64,000 bases of DNA from Herbaspirillum chlorophenolicum (GCF_001189955.1 NZ_LFLT01000022.1:23268-87267); one strand, 5' to 3'. Shown: positions 26,929-37,696, numbered from the stretch's first letter. Notes: generated by a model from the letters alone, not told the origin. Numbers and translations are program-made.

Positions 26929-28218
26929 ATGCCTTCCATCTTGCCCAGTCCACCCGCCATGCCCTCTGTCTCACCCCAGCCGTCTGCCACCGAAACTCGC
27001 CATCAACCCGCTGCCCGCCACAGTTTGGTCACGCTGGGCATCCTCAGTGCGCTGATGGCATTCGCCTCGATTTCCACCGATCTCTACTTGCCCGCACTGC
27101 CCGCCATGGGTTTGGCGCTGGGCGCCGGCCACGGTGCAATGGAAGTGACCATTTCCGGTTACCTGATCGGTTTCAGCCTGGGGCAACTGGCGTGGGGACC
27201 GCTCGGCGACCGCTACGGCCGGCGCTTGCCGGTGGCGGTGGGCCTGGTGCTGTTCATCATCGGTTCGGCCGGATGCGCACTGGCCGGCAGCGTCGGCGCC
27301 ATGATCGCCTGGCGCGTGCTGCAGGCTATCGGCGCTTGCGCCAGCGTGGTGCTGGCGCGCGCCATGGTGCGCGACCTCTATGCCGGGCCGCACGCGGCCC
27401 GCATGATGTCGACGCTGATGACGGTCATGGCCATTGCGCCGCTGGTCGGCCCCAGCGTAGGTGGCCTGATCCTGCAGGTGGCCTCGTGGCGCGCCATCTT
27501 CTGGGCACTGGTGGCGGTCGGCATACTGACCTTGCTGGCACTGCGCCTGCTGCCGGAGACGCTACCGCCGGCACACCGCAACCGCCATGCGCTCGACGGC
27601 GTGCTGGCCACCTATTTCAGCCTGCTGCGGCATCGCCGCATGCTGGGCTACATCGGGGCCGGCGGCTTTTTCTATGGCGGGATTTACGCTTACGTCGCCG
27701 GCACGCCGTTCGCCTACATCAGCTATCACCACCTGTCGCCGCAGGCTTACGGCTTGCTGTTCGCACTGGGCATCGTCGGCATCATGGCGACCAACCAGAT
27801 CAACTCCAGGCTGGTAGTGCGTTTGGGCAGCGACCGGCTGCTGCGCATCGGTGCGCTCGGCGCCGCCCTGTCCGGGCTGCTGCTGGCAGTGACGGCACGT
27901 TTCGACATCGGCGGCATCGCCGGCCTGGTCGTGCCGCTGTTCCTGTTCGTCTCCGCCAACGGGTTCATCGTCGCCAATGCCATCGCCGGGGCCATGTCGG
28001 GCTCCTCGCAACGCGCCGGGGCGGTGTCTGCGCTGGTCGGCGCCACCCAGTACGGCACCGGCATACTCGGATCGGCGCTGGTCGGCATGCTGGCCGACGG
28101 CACGCCGTGGCCGATGGGCCTGATCATCGCGGTATGCGGAGTGGGCAGCGCCTTGTCGGCGCTCTCCGTGGCCGACCATGCCGGCGGCGACGCGGCAGAG
28201 TCCGGTGCGGGACGCTGA
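26929..28218 (+). CDS. Bcr/CflA-family MFS drug exporter
   Basis: 429 aa from the ATG at 26929; 26959 is an equally plausible ATG and the frame is open to 26770. Twelve membrane helices. Family marks are FASISTDLYLPALPAMG, GYLIGFSLGQLAWGPLGDRY with the following GRR, and RVLQAIGACASVVLARAMVR with the following D. Bcr/CflA pumps export drugs and metabolites with proton entry. Upstream genes belong to iron uptake, so siderophore export is conceivable but unproven. Confidence 0.88.
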   Translation: MPSILPSPPAMPSVSPQPSATETRHQPAARHSLVTLGILSALMAFASISTDLYLPALPAMGLALGAGHGAMEVTISGYLIGFSLGQLAWGPLGDRYGRRLPVAVGLVLFIIGSAGCALAGSVGAMIAWRVLQAIGACASVVLARAMVRDLYAGPHAARMMSTLMTVMAIAPLVGPSVGGLILQVASWRAIFWALVAVGILTLLALRLLPETLPPAHRNRHALDGVLATYFSLLRHRRMLGYIGAGGFFYGGIYAYVAGTPFAYISYHHLSPQAYGLLFALGIVGIMATNQINSRLVVRLGSDRLLRIGALGAALSGLLLAVTARFDIGGIAGLVVPLFLFVSANGFIVANAIAGAMSGSSQRAGAVSALVGATQYGTGILGSALVGMLADGTPWPMGLIIAVCGVGSALSALSVADHAGGDAAESGAGR

Positions 28219-28403
28219 TACTGATCATTGGGCAAAGGTGCTCTGCTGCAATACACGCCCAGACCGCCAACTGACAGAATTGTCATATTGACGTCAGCCT
28301 GACGTTGATCACATGGGGGTAGATTAGGCACCAGTACCAGCCATGGCCGGCGTCAGCACGCGGGGGCGCGCAACAACGGCCAGCCCGTCACCCGAATATC
28401 ATC

Positions 28404-29966
28404 ATGTGCCCTATGGTCGTCCCGTTCCGCCGTGCTGCAGCCAGCTCCAGCGCTAGTCATCTCACTCATCCAAACTACAGATCCCCCTTCCGCGCCACCC
28501 GGGGAATGACTGCGCTGGCGCTGGCTGTACTGCTGGCCGGTTGCGCCGTCGGGCCCGACTACGTCAGGCCGGCGATGGACCTGCCCCAGGCCTACAAGGA
28601 AGACGGCCCCTGGAAGGTGGCCGCGCCCAGCCAGATCGACAGCAACCAGCACTGGTGGGAAGCCTATGGCGACCCCATCCTCAATGACCTGATCGTCCAG
28701 GCCAACGCCGCCAACCAGAACATCCGCCAATCCGAAGCGCAATACCGCCAGGCCCAGGCCACCGCGCAGCTCGCGCGCGCCAGCCTGTGGCCCACCATCG
28801 GCGCGGCAGCCGGCCCGAGCCGCGCGCAAACCAATACCAGCGGCACGCCACGCCTGGCCGATACCTACAGCGTGGGCCTGAACGCCTCCTGGGAAGCCGA
28901 CATCTGGGGCGGCATCCGCCGTTCTGTCGAAGCCGGCGATGCCGGTGTCCAGGCCAGCGCCGCCAGCCTGGCCGCCGCGCGCCTGTCGATCCAGGCCACG
29001 CTGGCGCAGGATTACCTGCAATTGCGCGTCACCGACCTGCAAAAAGACCTTTACCGTCGCACGGTCGACGCCTACACCCGCTCGCTGGAACTGACCACCC
29101 ACCAATACGATGCCGGCACCGCGCTGCGTTCCGACGTGGCCCAGGCCGAGACGCAATTGCGCTCGGCCCAGGCCCAGTTGATCGATCTCGACGCCACGCG
29201 CAACCAGCTTGAACATGCCATCGCCATCCTGGTCGGCCGCGCGCCCGCCGCATTCACGCTGCCGGCCCTGCCTGCCGCTGCCGGCGACGCCGGTGACAAG
29301 GCGATCGACGACAATGCCCAGCGCCTGCAGTCCAGCCTGCCGCAGATCCCGACCGGATTGCCCTCCGACTTGCTGGAGCGCCGCCCCGACATCGCCAACG
29401 CCGAACGGCTGGCGGCGGCCGCCAACGCCAACATCGGCGTGGCGCGCGCCGCCTATTTCCCGACCCTGACGCTGTCGGCGTCGGGCGGCTATTCCAGCGT
29501 GGCCTTCGCCCAGTTGTTCGACACCCCCAGCCGGGTCTGGTCGCTGGGCGCGGCGCTGGCCGCGACCATTTTCGACGGCGGCGCCCGCAGTGCGCGCAGC
29601 GACCAGGCCGTAGCGACGTATGACGCCGCCGTGGCGCAATACAAGCAGACCGTGCTCGGCGGCCTGCAGGAAGTGGAAGACAACCTCTCCAGCCTGCGCG
29701 TGCTGGATCAGGAAAGCGCGGTACAGGCGCAAGCCGTCAAGGCCGCGCAACTGGCAGAACGGCTGGCAATGAGCCAGTACCAGGCTGGCACCTTGAACTA
29801 CCTGTCGGTGGTGACCACCCAGGCGACTTCCCTGACCAACCAGCGCAGCGCCGTCACCTTGCTGGGCCGCCAGCTGGTGGCCAGCGTGGCGCTGATCAAG
29901 GCCACCGGTGGCGGCTGGCATGCGGGCCAGCCGGAACCGCAAGCGCAGCCGCTGGCCACGCGCTGA
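28404..29966 (+). CDS. RND efflux outer-membrane lipoprotein, NodT family
   Basis: 520 aa from the first ATG at 28404. Starts at 28413 or 28506 are possible, but the last would leave the lipoprotein signal without a basic N-terminus. The lipobox LLAGC is followed by AVGPDYVRP, the NodT/OprM signature. Two OEP repeats follow with LPSDLLERRPDIANAER and FDGGARSARSDQ. It forms the trimeric exit duct through the outer membrane. First gene of a three-gene efflux operon. Confidence 0.93.
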   Translation: MCPMVVPFRRAAASSSASHLTHPNYRSPFRATRGMTALALAVLLAGCAVGPDYVRPAMDLPQAYKEDGPWKVAAPSQIDSNQHWWEAYGDPILNDLIVQANAANQNIRQSEAQYRQAQATAQLARASLWPTIGAAAGPSRAQTNTSGTPRLADTYSVGLNASWEADIWGGIRRSVEAGDAGVQASAASLAAARLSIQATLAQDYLQLRVTDLQKDLYRRTVDAYTRSLELTTHQYDAGTALRSDVAQAETQLRSAQAQLIDLDATRNQLEHAIAILVGRAPAAFTLPALPAAAGDAGDKAIDDNAQRLQSSLPQIPTGLPSDLLERRPDIANAERLAAAANANIGVARAAYFPTLTLSASGGYSSVAFAQLFDTPSRVWSLGAALAATIFDGGARSARSDQAVATYDAAVAQYKQTVLGGLQEVEDNLSSLRVLDQESAVQAQAVKAAQLAERLAMSQYQAGTLNYLSVVTTQATSLTNQRSAVTLLGRQLVASVALIKATGGGWHAGQPEPQAQPLATR

Positions 29967-30020
29967 GCCGCTCCCTCTCATCAGACATTCCCAGCGATCA
30001 CTCCAGGAAGAGTTTCAGGC

Positions 30021-31247
30021 ATGACAACCTCACCCAATATCCCTAAGCGCTCCACCCTCACCCTCTCCGTGGCCGCCGCCGTTATCGTGCTGGCCGGCGC
30101 CGGCGGCTGGATGCACTGGCAACGCGCCAGTGCAGCAGACAAGCAGGAAAGCGCCAAGGAGGCGCCGCCTGTCGCAGTGACGCTGACCCGAGTGCAGGAA
30201 CGCGACGTACCGCTGTACCTGGCCGGCGTCGGCACCGTGACGGCCAATGCCAGCGTGACGGTCAAGGTACGCATCGACGGCCAATTGGACAAGGTCGGCT
30301 TTGCCGAAGGCGAAGACGTCAAGAAAGGCCAGTTGCTGGCCCAGATCGATCCGCGCGCGCTGCAGGCGCAACTGGCACAGGCCGAAGCGCAACGCGCCAA
30401 GGATGCGGCCCAGCTGGCCAACGCCCGCCTGGATCTGCAACGCTATACCACCCTGCGCGGCCAGGATGCCGCCACCCAACAACAACTCGATACGCAAAAG
30501 GCGCTGGTGGCGCAACTGGATGCGGCCGTCAAAACCGATGATGCGCAGATCGGCTACGCCCGCGTGCAATTGAGCTATACCACCATTACCGCGCCGATTT
30601 CCGGCCGGGTCGGCGCGCGCCTGGTGGATCCGGGCAACATCGTGCACGCCGCCGATGCCAACGGCCTGGTCGTGATCAACCAGATCGATCCCATCACCCT
30701 GGTCTTCACCTTGCCGGAAGAAGCCGTGCCGGCCATCAACCAGGCCATGAGCGCCCACCTCGACAGCCAGAATGCAATGAAGGTCACGGCCTATGCGCGC
30801 CAATCGGATCAAGCCGACGAGCCGCTGGCCACCGGCAAGCTGGTGCTGCTGGATAACCAGATCAACACCACCAGCGGCACCGTGCAATTGAAGGCTCGCT
30901 TCAGCAACGCCGAACACAAGCTGTGGCCGGGCCAGTACGTCAATGTGCGCCTGCAGATGAATGCCCATGGCAACGCACTCACGCTGCCGGCCGCCGCCAT
31001 CCAGCGCAACCAGCAAGGCACTTACGTGTATGTGGTCAGCGACCAGGAAAAGGCCAGCATGCAGCCGGTCAAGGTCGCCCGCATCCAGGACGGCATCGCC
31101 GTGCTGGCCGACAATAGCGGCGTGGCCGCCGACCAGCGCGTGGTGCTGGATGGCCAGTACAAGCTCAAGCCCGGCGCGCGCATTGTCGAAAGCAAACCGC
31201 AGCAAAAGCCCGCGGCCAACGATGCAGCGAAAGGAAATGCCAAGTGA
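30021..31247 (+). CDS. RND efflux periplasmic adaptor (MdtA-like)
   Basis: 408 aa, start at 30021 with CCAGGAAGAG upstream. An N-terminal membrane anchor (about 12-32) is followed by the lipoyl-like domain (VRIDGQLDKVGFAEGEDVKK), an alpha-hairpin (about 105-165) and the return strand VQLSYTTITAPISGRVGARL. It bridges the inner-membrane pump and the outer duct. Its stop overlaps the pump start as GTGA. Confidence 0.94.
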   Translation: MTTSPNIPKRSTLTLSVAAAVIVLAGAGGWMHWQRASAADKQESAKEAPPVAVTLTRVQERDVPLYLAGVGTVTANASVTVKVRIDGQLDKVGFAEGEDVKKGQLLAQIDPRALQAQLAQAEAQRAKDAAQLANARLDLQRYTTLRGQDAATQQQLDTQKALVAQLDAAVKTDDAQIGYARVQLSYTTITAPISGRVGARLVDPGNIVHAADANGLVVINQIDPITLVFTLPEEAVPAINQAMSAHLDSQNAMKVTAYARQSDQADEPLATGKLVLLDNQINTTSGTVQLKARFSNAEHKLWPGQYVNVRLQMNAHGNALTLPAAAIQRNQQGTYVYVVSDQEKASMQPVKVARIQDGIAVLADNSGVAADQRVVLDGQYKLKPGARIVESKPQQKPAANDAAKGNAK

Positions 31248-34200
31248 GCGTCTCCGCCGCATTCATCAAGCGCCCGATCGGCACCACGCTGCTGGCCATC
31301 GCCATCCTGCTGGTGGGCGTGGCCGTGTGGCCGCTGCTGCCGGTGGCGCCGCTGCCGCAGGTCGACTTTCCGACCATCCAGGTCTCGGCCAGCCTGCCGG
31401 GGGGCAGCCCTGAAACCATGGCGTCCAACGTGGCGCAACCGCTGGAACGCCAGTTCTCGCTGATCGCCGGCCTGACCCAGATGACCTCGCAGAGCGCGCT
31501 GGGCAGCACGCAGATCACGCTGCAGTTCGACCTTAACCGCAACATCGATGCCGCCGCACTGGATGTGCAAGCCGCCATCAACGCATCGACCGGCCAGTTG
31601 CCGGCCAACCTACCCAGCCCGCCGACCTTCCGCAAGATCAACCCGGCCGACTCGCCGATCATGATCATGTCGGTACAGTCGGAAGCGCTGCCGCTGACGG
31701 TGGTCAACGACTACTCCGACAATATCCTGGCGCAGCAGATCTCGCAGATCTCGGGCGTCGGCCTGGTCAGCGTCAATGGCCAGCAAAAGCCGGCCGTGCG
31801 CATCCAGATCGATCCGGCCAAGATCGCCACGCTGGGCATCAGCCTGGAAGATATCCGCGGCGTGATCGCCACCACCACCGTGAACCAGCCCAAGGGCACG
31901 GTAGACGGCACGCACCAGAGCTTCACCGTCTACACCAACGACCAGTTGCTCAAGGCCGACCAGTGGAACGACATGGTGCTGGCCTACCGCAACGGCGCGC
32001 CGGTCCGCGTGCGCGACATCGGCGTTGCCGTGGACGGCCCCGAAAACAACAAGATCGCCGCCTGGGCCTTCTCGGGCGCCGCCGCCGGCGACGACCACTC
32101 CATCACCAACGGCCGCTCCATCGTGCTGGCCATCACCAAGCAGCCCGGCGCCAACGTGATCGAGACGGTCGGCCGCATCAAGGACGCCATGCCGCGCCTG
32201 CGCGCGGCCATCCCCGCCAGCGTGCACATCAACACCCTGATCGACCGCACCCAGACCATCCGCGCCTCGGTGCTGGACGTGGAATTCACGCTGATCCTGA
32301 CCATCTTCCTGGTGGTGATGGTGATCTTCGTGTTCCTGCGCAACATCGCCGCGACCATCATCCCCAGCATCACCGTGCCGCTGGCCATCATGGGCACGGC
32401 GGCCGTGATGTACGTGGTCGGCTACAGCCTGGACAACCTGTCGCTGATGGCGCTGACCATCGCGGTGGGCTTCGTGGTGGACGACGCCATCGTGATGCTG
32501 GAAAACATCTACCGCTACGTGGAAGAAGGCATGTCGCCACTGGAAGCTGCCTTGAAGGGCGCCGGCGAGATCGGCTTCACCATCATCTCGATCTCGGTCT
32601 CGCTGGTGGCGGTGTTCATCCCGCTGCTGCTCATGGGCGGCATCGTCGGCCGCCTGTTCCGCGAGTTCGCGGTGACGGTGACGCTGACCATCGGCGTATC
32701 GGTGATCATCTCGCTGACCCTGACGCCGATGTTGTGTTCGCGCTTCCTCAAAAACCCACACGATGAAATGAGCGGCAACCGGCACGGCAAGATGTACCAG
32801 TGGTTCGAGCGCGGCTTCGACGCCATGCTGTCCGGCTACAAGCGCGGGCTCGATATCGTGTTCAAGCACCAGTTCATCACCCTGATGACCTTCATCGGCA
32901 CCGTGGCGCTGACGGTGGTCTTGTTCATCGTCATTCCCAAGGGCTTCTTCCCGCAGCAAGACAATGGCGTGATCATCGGCTTCGCGGAGTCGGCGCAAGA
33001 CATTTCCTCGTCCGCGATGCAGAAGCGCCTGCTGCAAGTGGCCGACATCGTGCGCCAGGACCCGGACGTGACCGGCTTCGGCGTGAGCGCGGGTTCCACC
33101 ACCTTCAATACCGGCACCTTCTTCATAGCCTTGAAGCCCAAGGACGAAGGCCGCACCACCAACGCCGACCAGGTGATCGCACGCATCCGCCCCAAGGTCG
33201 CCAAGGTGCAGGGCATCAACCTGTTCATGCAAGCCAGCCAGGACATCAACGTCGGCGGCCGCCTGTCGCGCACGCAGTACCAGTACACCATCACCGACAC
33301 CGACCTGGACGAACTCAACGTCTGGGCGCCGCGCATGCTGGAACGATTCCGCCAGTTGCCGCAACTGACCGATGTCGCTTCCGACCAGCAGAACGCCGCC
33401 GCCACCGCGACCATCACCATCGACCGCGCCCGCGCGTCCAGCTTCGGCATCTCGCCTTCGCTGATCGACGCCACCATCTACGACGCCATCGGCCAGCGCC
33501 AGGTCGCACAGTACTTCACGCAGATCAACAGTTACCACGTAGTACTGGAAATCACGCCCGAACTGCAAAAGGACCCGGCGCTGTTCGACAAGCTCTACCT
33601 GACCTCGCCGCTGACCGGGGAACAGGTGCCGCTGTCGACCTTCGTGAAAATCGACACCACCAAGACCGGCTACCTCTCGATCAGCCACCAGAGCCAATTC
33701 CCGGCGGTAACGATTTCGTTCAACCTGGCGCCGGGCGTATCGCTGGGCGAAGCGGTGGACATGATCCAGAAAACCAAGGATGAGATGGGCGTGCCGCAAA
33801 CCCTGGTGGGCAACTTCCAGGGCACGGCCAAGGCCTTCGGCGATTCGCTGGCGTCGCAGCCTTACCTGATCGCGGCGGCGCTGATTGCGGTGTATATCGT
33901 GCTGGGCCTGCTCTATGAGAGCTACATCCACCCGCTGACCATCCTCTCGACACTGCCTTCGGCCGGCGTGGGGGCGCTGCTGATCCTGATGATAGGCGGC
34001 TACGACCTGTCGGTGATCGCGCTGATCGGGATCATCCTGCTGATCGGCATTGTCAAGAAAAACGGCATCATGATGATCGACTTCGCCCTCACCGCCGAGC
34101 GCGAAAAGGGCATGAAACCGGAAGAAGCGATCTACCAGGCCTGCCTGCTGCGCTTCCGCCCCATCATGATGACCACCATGTGCGCCCTGCTCTCGGGCCT

Positions 34201-34414
34201 GCCGCTGATGCTGGGCCACGGCGCCGGCTCCGAGCTGCGCCGTCCGCTGGGCTACGCGATGGTGGGCGGCCTGGTGCTGTCGCAGGCGCTCACGCTGTTC
34301 ACCACGCCGGTGGTCTACCTTTACCTGGACCGCGCCCATTACTGGTACATGAACAAGAAGGAAGCACGCGCCGCGCGCAAGGCCGCACGCCTTGCACAAG
34401 GCCAGGGCCATTGA
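31244..34414 (+). CDS. RND multidrug efflux pump (MdtB/MdtC-like)
   Basis: 1056 aa from a GTG at 31244 with AAAGGAAATGCCAA upstream, overlapping the adaptor stop. Full RND layout: N-terminal ASAAFIKRPIGTTLLAIA-type helix, porter domains, the proton-relay segment AVGFVVDDAIVMLENIYRYV with the paired Asp in TM4, and the second half QPYLIAAALIAVYIVLGLLY and VKKNGIMMIDFAL. It exports substrates with proton entry. Only one pump gene is present, whereas E. coli mdtABC has two. The two-component pair downstream probably regulates it. Confidence 0.95.
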   Translation: MSVSAAFIKRPIGTTLLAIAILLVGVAVWPLLPVAPLPQVDFPTIQVSASLPGGSPETMASNVAQPLERQFSLIAGLTQMTSQSALGSTQITLQFDLNRNIDAAALDVQAAINASTGQLPANLPSPPTFRKINPADSPIMIMSVQSEALPLTVVNDYSDNILAQQISQISGVGLVSVNGQQKPAVRIQIDPAKIATLGISLEDIRGVIATTTVNQPKGTVDGTHQSFTVYTNDQLLKADQWNDMVLAYRNGAPVRVRDIGVAVDGPENNKIAAWAFSGAAAGDDHSITNGRSIVLAITKQPGANVIETVGRIKDAMPRLRAAIPASVHINTLIDRTQTIRASVLDVEFTLILTIFLVVMVIFVFLRNIAATIIPSITVPLAIMGTAAVMYVVGYSLDNLSLMALTIAVGFVVDDAIVMLENIYRYVEEGMSPLEAALKGAGEIGFTIISISVSLVAVFIPLLLMGGIVGRLFREFAVTVTLTIGVSVIISLTLTPMLCSRFLKNPHDEMSGNRHGKMYQWFERGFDAMLSGYKRGLDIVFKHQFITLMTFIGTVALTVVLFIVIPKGFFPQQDNGVIIGFAESAQDISSSAMQKRLLQVADIVRQDPDVTGFGVSAGSTTFNTGTFFIALKPKDEGRTTNADQVIARIRPKVAKVQGINLFMQASQDINVGGRLSRTQYQYTITDTDLDELNVWAPRMLERFRQLPQLTDVASDQQNAAATATITIDRARASSFGISPSLIDATIYDAIGQRQVAQYFTQINSYHVVLEITPELQKDPALFDKLYLTSPLTGEQVPLSTFVKIDTTKTGYLSISHQSQFPAVTISFNLAPGVSLGEAVDMIQKTKDEMGVPQTLVGNFQGTAKAFGDSLASQPYLIAAALIAVYIVLGLLYESYIHPLTILSTLPSAGVGALLILMIGGYDLSVIALIGIILLIGIVKKNGIMMIDFALTAEREKGMKPEEAIYQACLLRFRPIMMTTMCALLSGLPLMLGHGAGSELRRPLGYAMVGGLVLSQALTLFTTPVVYLYLDRAHYWYMNKKEARAARKAARLAQGQGH

Positions 34415-34548
34415 TTGACGACATTGGAAACGGCAGCAAAGCGGAAAGACGGAGCCAACAAAGTCCGGAGAAGCAAAAGCCGAAGGGTTAAAATTCTGGC
34501 ATTGCCAATGCAGGGACACGCCGTCCCCGCGCGACGGGTGGAGACTGC

Positions 34549-35241
34549 ATGAAAATCCTGATTGTCGAAGACGAGCAAAAGATGTCCGATTACCTTTGCA
34601 AGGGCCTGACCGAGCAAGGGTGTGCGGTCGACCTCGCATCGAACGGCGTCGACGGCCAGCACCTGGCGATCCAGCACGACTACGACGTGATCGTGCTGGA
34701 CGTGATGCTGCCGGGACTGGACGGTTTCTCGGTGCTGCGTTCGCTGCGCACGGTCAAGCAGACGCCGGTCATCATGCTGACTGCGCGCGACAGCGTGGAA
34801 GACCGCATCAAGGGCTTGCATGACGGCGCCGACGACTACCTGATCAAGCCCTTCTCCTTCCTCGAACTGCTGGCCCGCCTGCAGGCGCTGACGCGCCGCG
34901 GCCGCTCGCAGGAACCGGCGCAGTTGCGCATCGGCGACCTGCAGATCGACCTGATCAGCCGCAAGGCCTTCCGCAGCGGCACCCGCATCGACCTGACCGC
35001 CAAGGAGTTCGCGCTGCTGGCGGTGATGGCGCGCCGCCAGGGCGAGATCCTCTCCAAGACCGCCATCGCCGAACTGGTGTGGGACATGAATTTCGACAGC
35101 AACACCAATGTGGTCGAAGTCGCCATCAAGCGCCTGCGCGCCAAGATCGACGCCCCGTTCGACCAGAAGCTGCTGCACACCGTGCGCGGCATGGGCTATG
35201 TGCTCGAGCCGCGCGCTGCGGCCGACGCCGTGGAAGACTGA
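34549..35241 (+). CDS. OmpR-family response regulator (CusR/IrlR type)
   Basis: 230 aa, start at 34549. Receiver with E8/D9, D52 in [15 protein letters not shown]80 and K102 in [16 protein letters not shown]. The winged-helix domain (about 125-225) contains [20 protein letters not shown] then [20 protein letters not shown] and ends RGMGYVLEP. This subgroup usually answers copper, heavy metals or envelope stress and activates efflux genes. It follows the RND operon by 134 bp and precedes its kinase by 13 nt. Confidence 0.93.
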   Translation: MKILIVEDEQKMSDYLCKGLTEQGCAVDLASNGVDGQHLAIQHDYDVIVLDVMLPGLDGFSVLRSLRTVKQTPVIMLTARDSVEDRIKGLHDGADDYLIKPFSFLELLARLQALTRRGRSQEPAQLRIGDLQIDLISRKAFRSGTRIDLTAKEFALLAVMARRQGEILSKTAIAELVWDMNFDSNTNVVEVAIKRLRAKIDAPFDQKLLHTVRGMGYVLEPRAAADAVED

Positions 35242-35254
35242 GCCGATACGCCGC

Positions 35255-36706
35255 ATGGACCGCCACCATCTCCCGCAGGAAACGACCGCCAGCCCAGCCC
35301 CTGTGCGGCGGCAGCGCTTCCTGCCGCTGCGGCAGTCGATCACGGCGCGGCTGGTATGGATGTCGGCGGCGTCGGCGCTGTTCATCTTCGCGCTCACCGG
35401 AATCGTGCTCTATACCGTGCTCAAGGGAGAACTGCTGCGCCACGAGCGCGACGGGCTGGTCACGACCCTGAACGACATCAGCTTCCAGATCTCGCGCGCC
35501 GGCAACACCGAACGCTGGTCGCGCGTGCAGTTGAAACTGGCCGCATTGTCGCAGGCCGACCAGCGGGTCTCATTCTGGATTTCCTGCGACGATGAGCGTT
35601 TCCGCTACGGTGACCTGTCGCGCCTGAAGCACGAGGCGATCGACCAGGACAACAATACCGTCGGCATGCTGCGCGTGCCGGGCAAGGAATATCCGCTGCA
35701 CACCATGACGCGCACCCTGCCCGCGTTCGAGGAGCGGCCTGAAGTACGGGTGACCGTCGGCATCGATACCGAACCCTATTTCGAGATGCGGCGCACCTTC
35801 CTGGTGGCGACCTTCACGTTCTCCCTGCTGGGCATCGTACTGGCGGTGATTTCCAGCTACTGGATCGCCCGTGCCGGGCTGGCGCCATTGCGGCGCATGT
35901 CGGTGCGCGCCCAGAGTTTCTCGCCGCGCAAGCTGTCGGCGCGCATGCCGGTCGAATCGCTGCCGGAAGAATTGTCGGTCCTGGCGCATGCCTTCAACGG
36001 CGCGCTGGAACGCATCGAGGATGCCTATACCCAGCTGGAAGCCTTCAACGCCGATGTTGCCCATGAATTGCGCACGCCGCTGGCCAACCTGATCGGGGAA
36101 ACACAGGTGGCGCTGGCGCGCGAGCGCAGTGCCGGCGAGTTCAAGGGCGTGCTGCAATCCAACCTGGAGGAGCTGGACCGTATCCGCTCCATCATCAACG
36201 ACATGCTGTTCCTGGCGCGTTCCGACCAGGGCGAGGCCGCCACATCGCTGGTGCATGCGCGGGTGGCCGACGAGGTGCAGAAGACGGTCGACTTCTTCGA
36301 GTTCGTGCTGGACGACGCCGGCATGGGCATCACCGTCAGCGGAGACATTGAATCCACCGCAATGATGGAGACGGCGCTGTTCAAGCGGGCATTGACCAAC
36401 CTGATCCAGAATGCCATCCAGCATTCACCGCCAGGCGCCCTGATCCGCATTGATATCGCCGCGCGGGATGGTGGCGTGCGCATCGCCGTCACCAATCCCG
36501 GCCAGGCCATCGACGCGCGCCATTTGCCGCGCCTGTTCGACCGTTTCTACCGGGTCGATACCTCGCGCCAGGACATCAACGGCAGCCACGGCCACGGCCT
36601 GGGGCTGGCCATCGTCAAGGCGGTGGCGCGCATGCATGGCGGCCGTGCGTTCGCCTCCAGCGAGGATGGCTTCAACAGCATCGGCTTTACCATTTCCCAG
36701 GCTTGA
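35255..36706 (+). CDS. Sensor histidine kinase (CusS/IrlS type)
   Basis: 483 aa from the ATG at 35255. Two membrane helices (about 35-55 and 185-205) enclose a periplasmic sensor of about 130 residues. HAMP follows (WIARAGLAPLRRMSVRAQSF), then the H-box AFNADVAHELRTPLANLIGE, the N-box ALTNLIQNAIQHSPPG and the G2 box GHGLGLAIVKAVARMHGG. The heavy-metal sensor-kinase form of HAMP is visible. Partner of the regulator just upstream. No clear metal-ligand cluster identifies the signal. Confidence 0.92.
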   Translation: MDRHHLPQETTASPAPVRRQRFLPLRQSITARLVWMSAASALFIFALTGIVLYTVLKGELLRHERDGLVTTLNDISFQISRAGNTERWSRVQLKLAALSQADQRVSFWISCDDERFRYGDLSRLKHEAIDQDNNTVGMLRVPGKEYPLHTMTRTLPAFEERPEVRVTVGIDTEPYFEMRRTFLVATFTFSLLGIVLAVISSYWIARAGLAPLRRMSVRAQSFSPRKLSARMPVESLPEELSVLAHAFNGALERIEDAYTQLEAFNADVAHELRTPLANLIGETQVALARERSAGEFKGVLQSNLEELDRIRSIINDMLFLARSDQGEAATSLVHARVADEVQKTVDFFEFVLDDAGMGITVSGDIESTAMMETALFKRALTNLIQNAIQHSPPGALIRIDIAARDGGVRIAVTNPGQAIDARHLPRLFDRFYRVDTSRQDINGSHGHGLGLAIVKAVARMHGGRAFASSEDGFNSIGFTISQA

Positions 36707-36742
36707 TGATTGGAAGTCCCCGCCGTTCCGGCCGGGATGTTC

Positions 36743-37696
36743 TCAATACCCGCGCCGTATATCCACATTGGCCGGTATCTCACCGGTCTGGCGGTAATGC
36801 CGGACATTGCCGGCCACGATCGCCGAAGCCGTCTCGCGATTGGTCGGCGCCGAGCAATGCGGCAGCACCGTGACATCGGGATGAGTCCAGTGCCAGCTAT
36901 CGGCCGGCAGCGGCTCGGTGGCGAACACGTCCAATACTGCATGGCGCAGCACCCGGGAATCCAGCGCCTCGCACAACGCCTGATCGTCGACGATGGGCCC
37001 GCGCGCGAAGTTAATCAACTGGGACTGTGGCGGCAACATTGCCAGGCGCTGGGCATTGAGAAGGCCGCGCGTGTCGCTTGTAAGCGGCAGCAGGCACACC
37101 AGGATATCGCTCATTGCCAGCATCCCGGCCAGGCCCTGCTCGCCGCTGAAGGTGCGCACACCGGCCAGTTCACGGTGGGTGCGGCTCCAGCCGCATACCT
37201 TGAAACGCGCCTGCAGCAGCACCTCCGCAGCCGCTTCTCCCAGCGTACCCAGTCCCAGGATGCCAACCGTGCGCTGCTCGGGCAGTACATATTCCTCCGC
37301 CTGCCAGACGCGAAAACGCTGGCGTTGCGCATACAGCGGCATATCGCGATGCAGGTAGAGCGTCCACGCCAGTACTGCCTCGGCCATGGTCGCGGCCAGC
37401 CTGGGGTCGACCAGGCGGGTCAGCTTCAAGCCGCTATCGCCGAGGTCCTCGACCAGCCGCTCGACACCGGCCCATACGCTATGCACCCACTCCAGTTGCG
37501 GCATGCGCTTGAGTTCGGCCGGATCCGGATTGGCGACCACCGCCAGCTTGCATTGCGCCAGTTCAGTCTCGCTCAGTTCGGCAACGTCCATCACTCGCTC
37601 ATCCGGCATTGCTGCACGCAGCGCCTTGAGCCAGGCCTGCACCGTGGCGGCATCGCCCTGGCTCACGAAAGGGATGGGCGTGACCGGCCGGCTCAT
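36743..37696 (-). CDS. ghrA: D-2-hydroxyacid dehydrogenase (glyoxylate/hydroxypyruvate reductase A type)
   Basis: 317 aa. The Rossmann motif GILGLGTLGEAA (148-153 core) binds NAD(P)H. The catalytic set is R232 in INFARGPIVDD, E261 in FATEPLP and H280 in VLPHCSAPT. Residues WVHSVWAGVE and AEAVLAWTLYLHRD match the GhrA branch, which reduces glyoxylate and hydroxypyruvate. Its start overlaps the stop of the VOC gene as ATGA, so the two are coupled. Confidence 0.88.
   Translation of the reverse strand: MSRPVTPIPFVSQGDAATVQAWLKALRAAMPDERVMDVAELSETELAQCKLAVVANPDPAELKRMPQLEWVHSVWAGVERLVEDLGDSGLKLTRLVDPRLAATMAEAVLAWTLYLHRDMPLYAQRQRFRVWQAEEYVLPEQRTVGILGLGTLGEAAAEVLLQARFKVCGWSRTHRELAGVRTFSGEQGLAGMLAMSDILVCLLPLTSDTRGLLNAQRLAMLPPQSQLINFARGPIVDDQALCEALDSRVLRHAVLDVFATEPLPADSWHWTHPDVTVLPHCSAPTNRETASAIVAGNVRHYRQTGEIPANVDIRRGY

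Noticed and set aside
31610..34639. A 1009-codon open frame on the minus strand
   Set aside because: Antisense to the RND pump gene, which has full RND motifs; the long frame is a by-product of codon bias.
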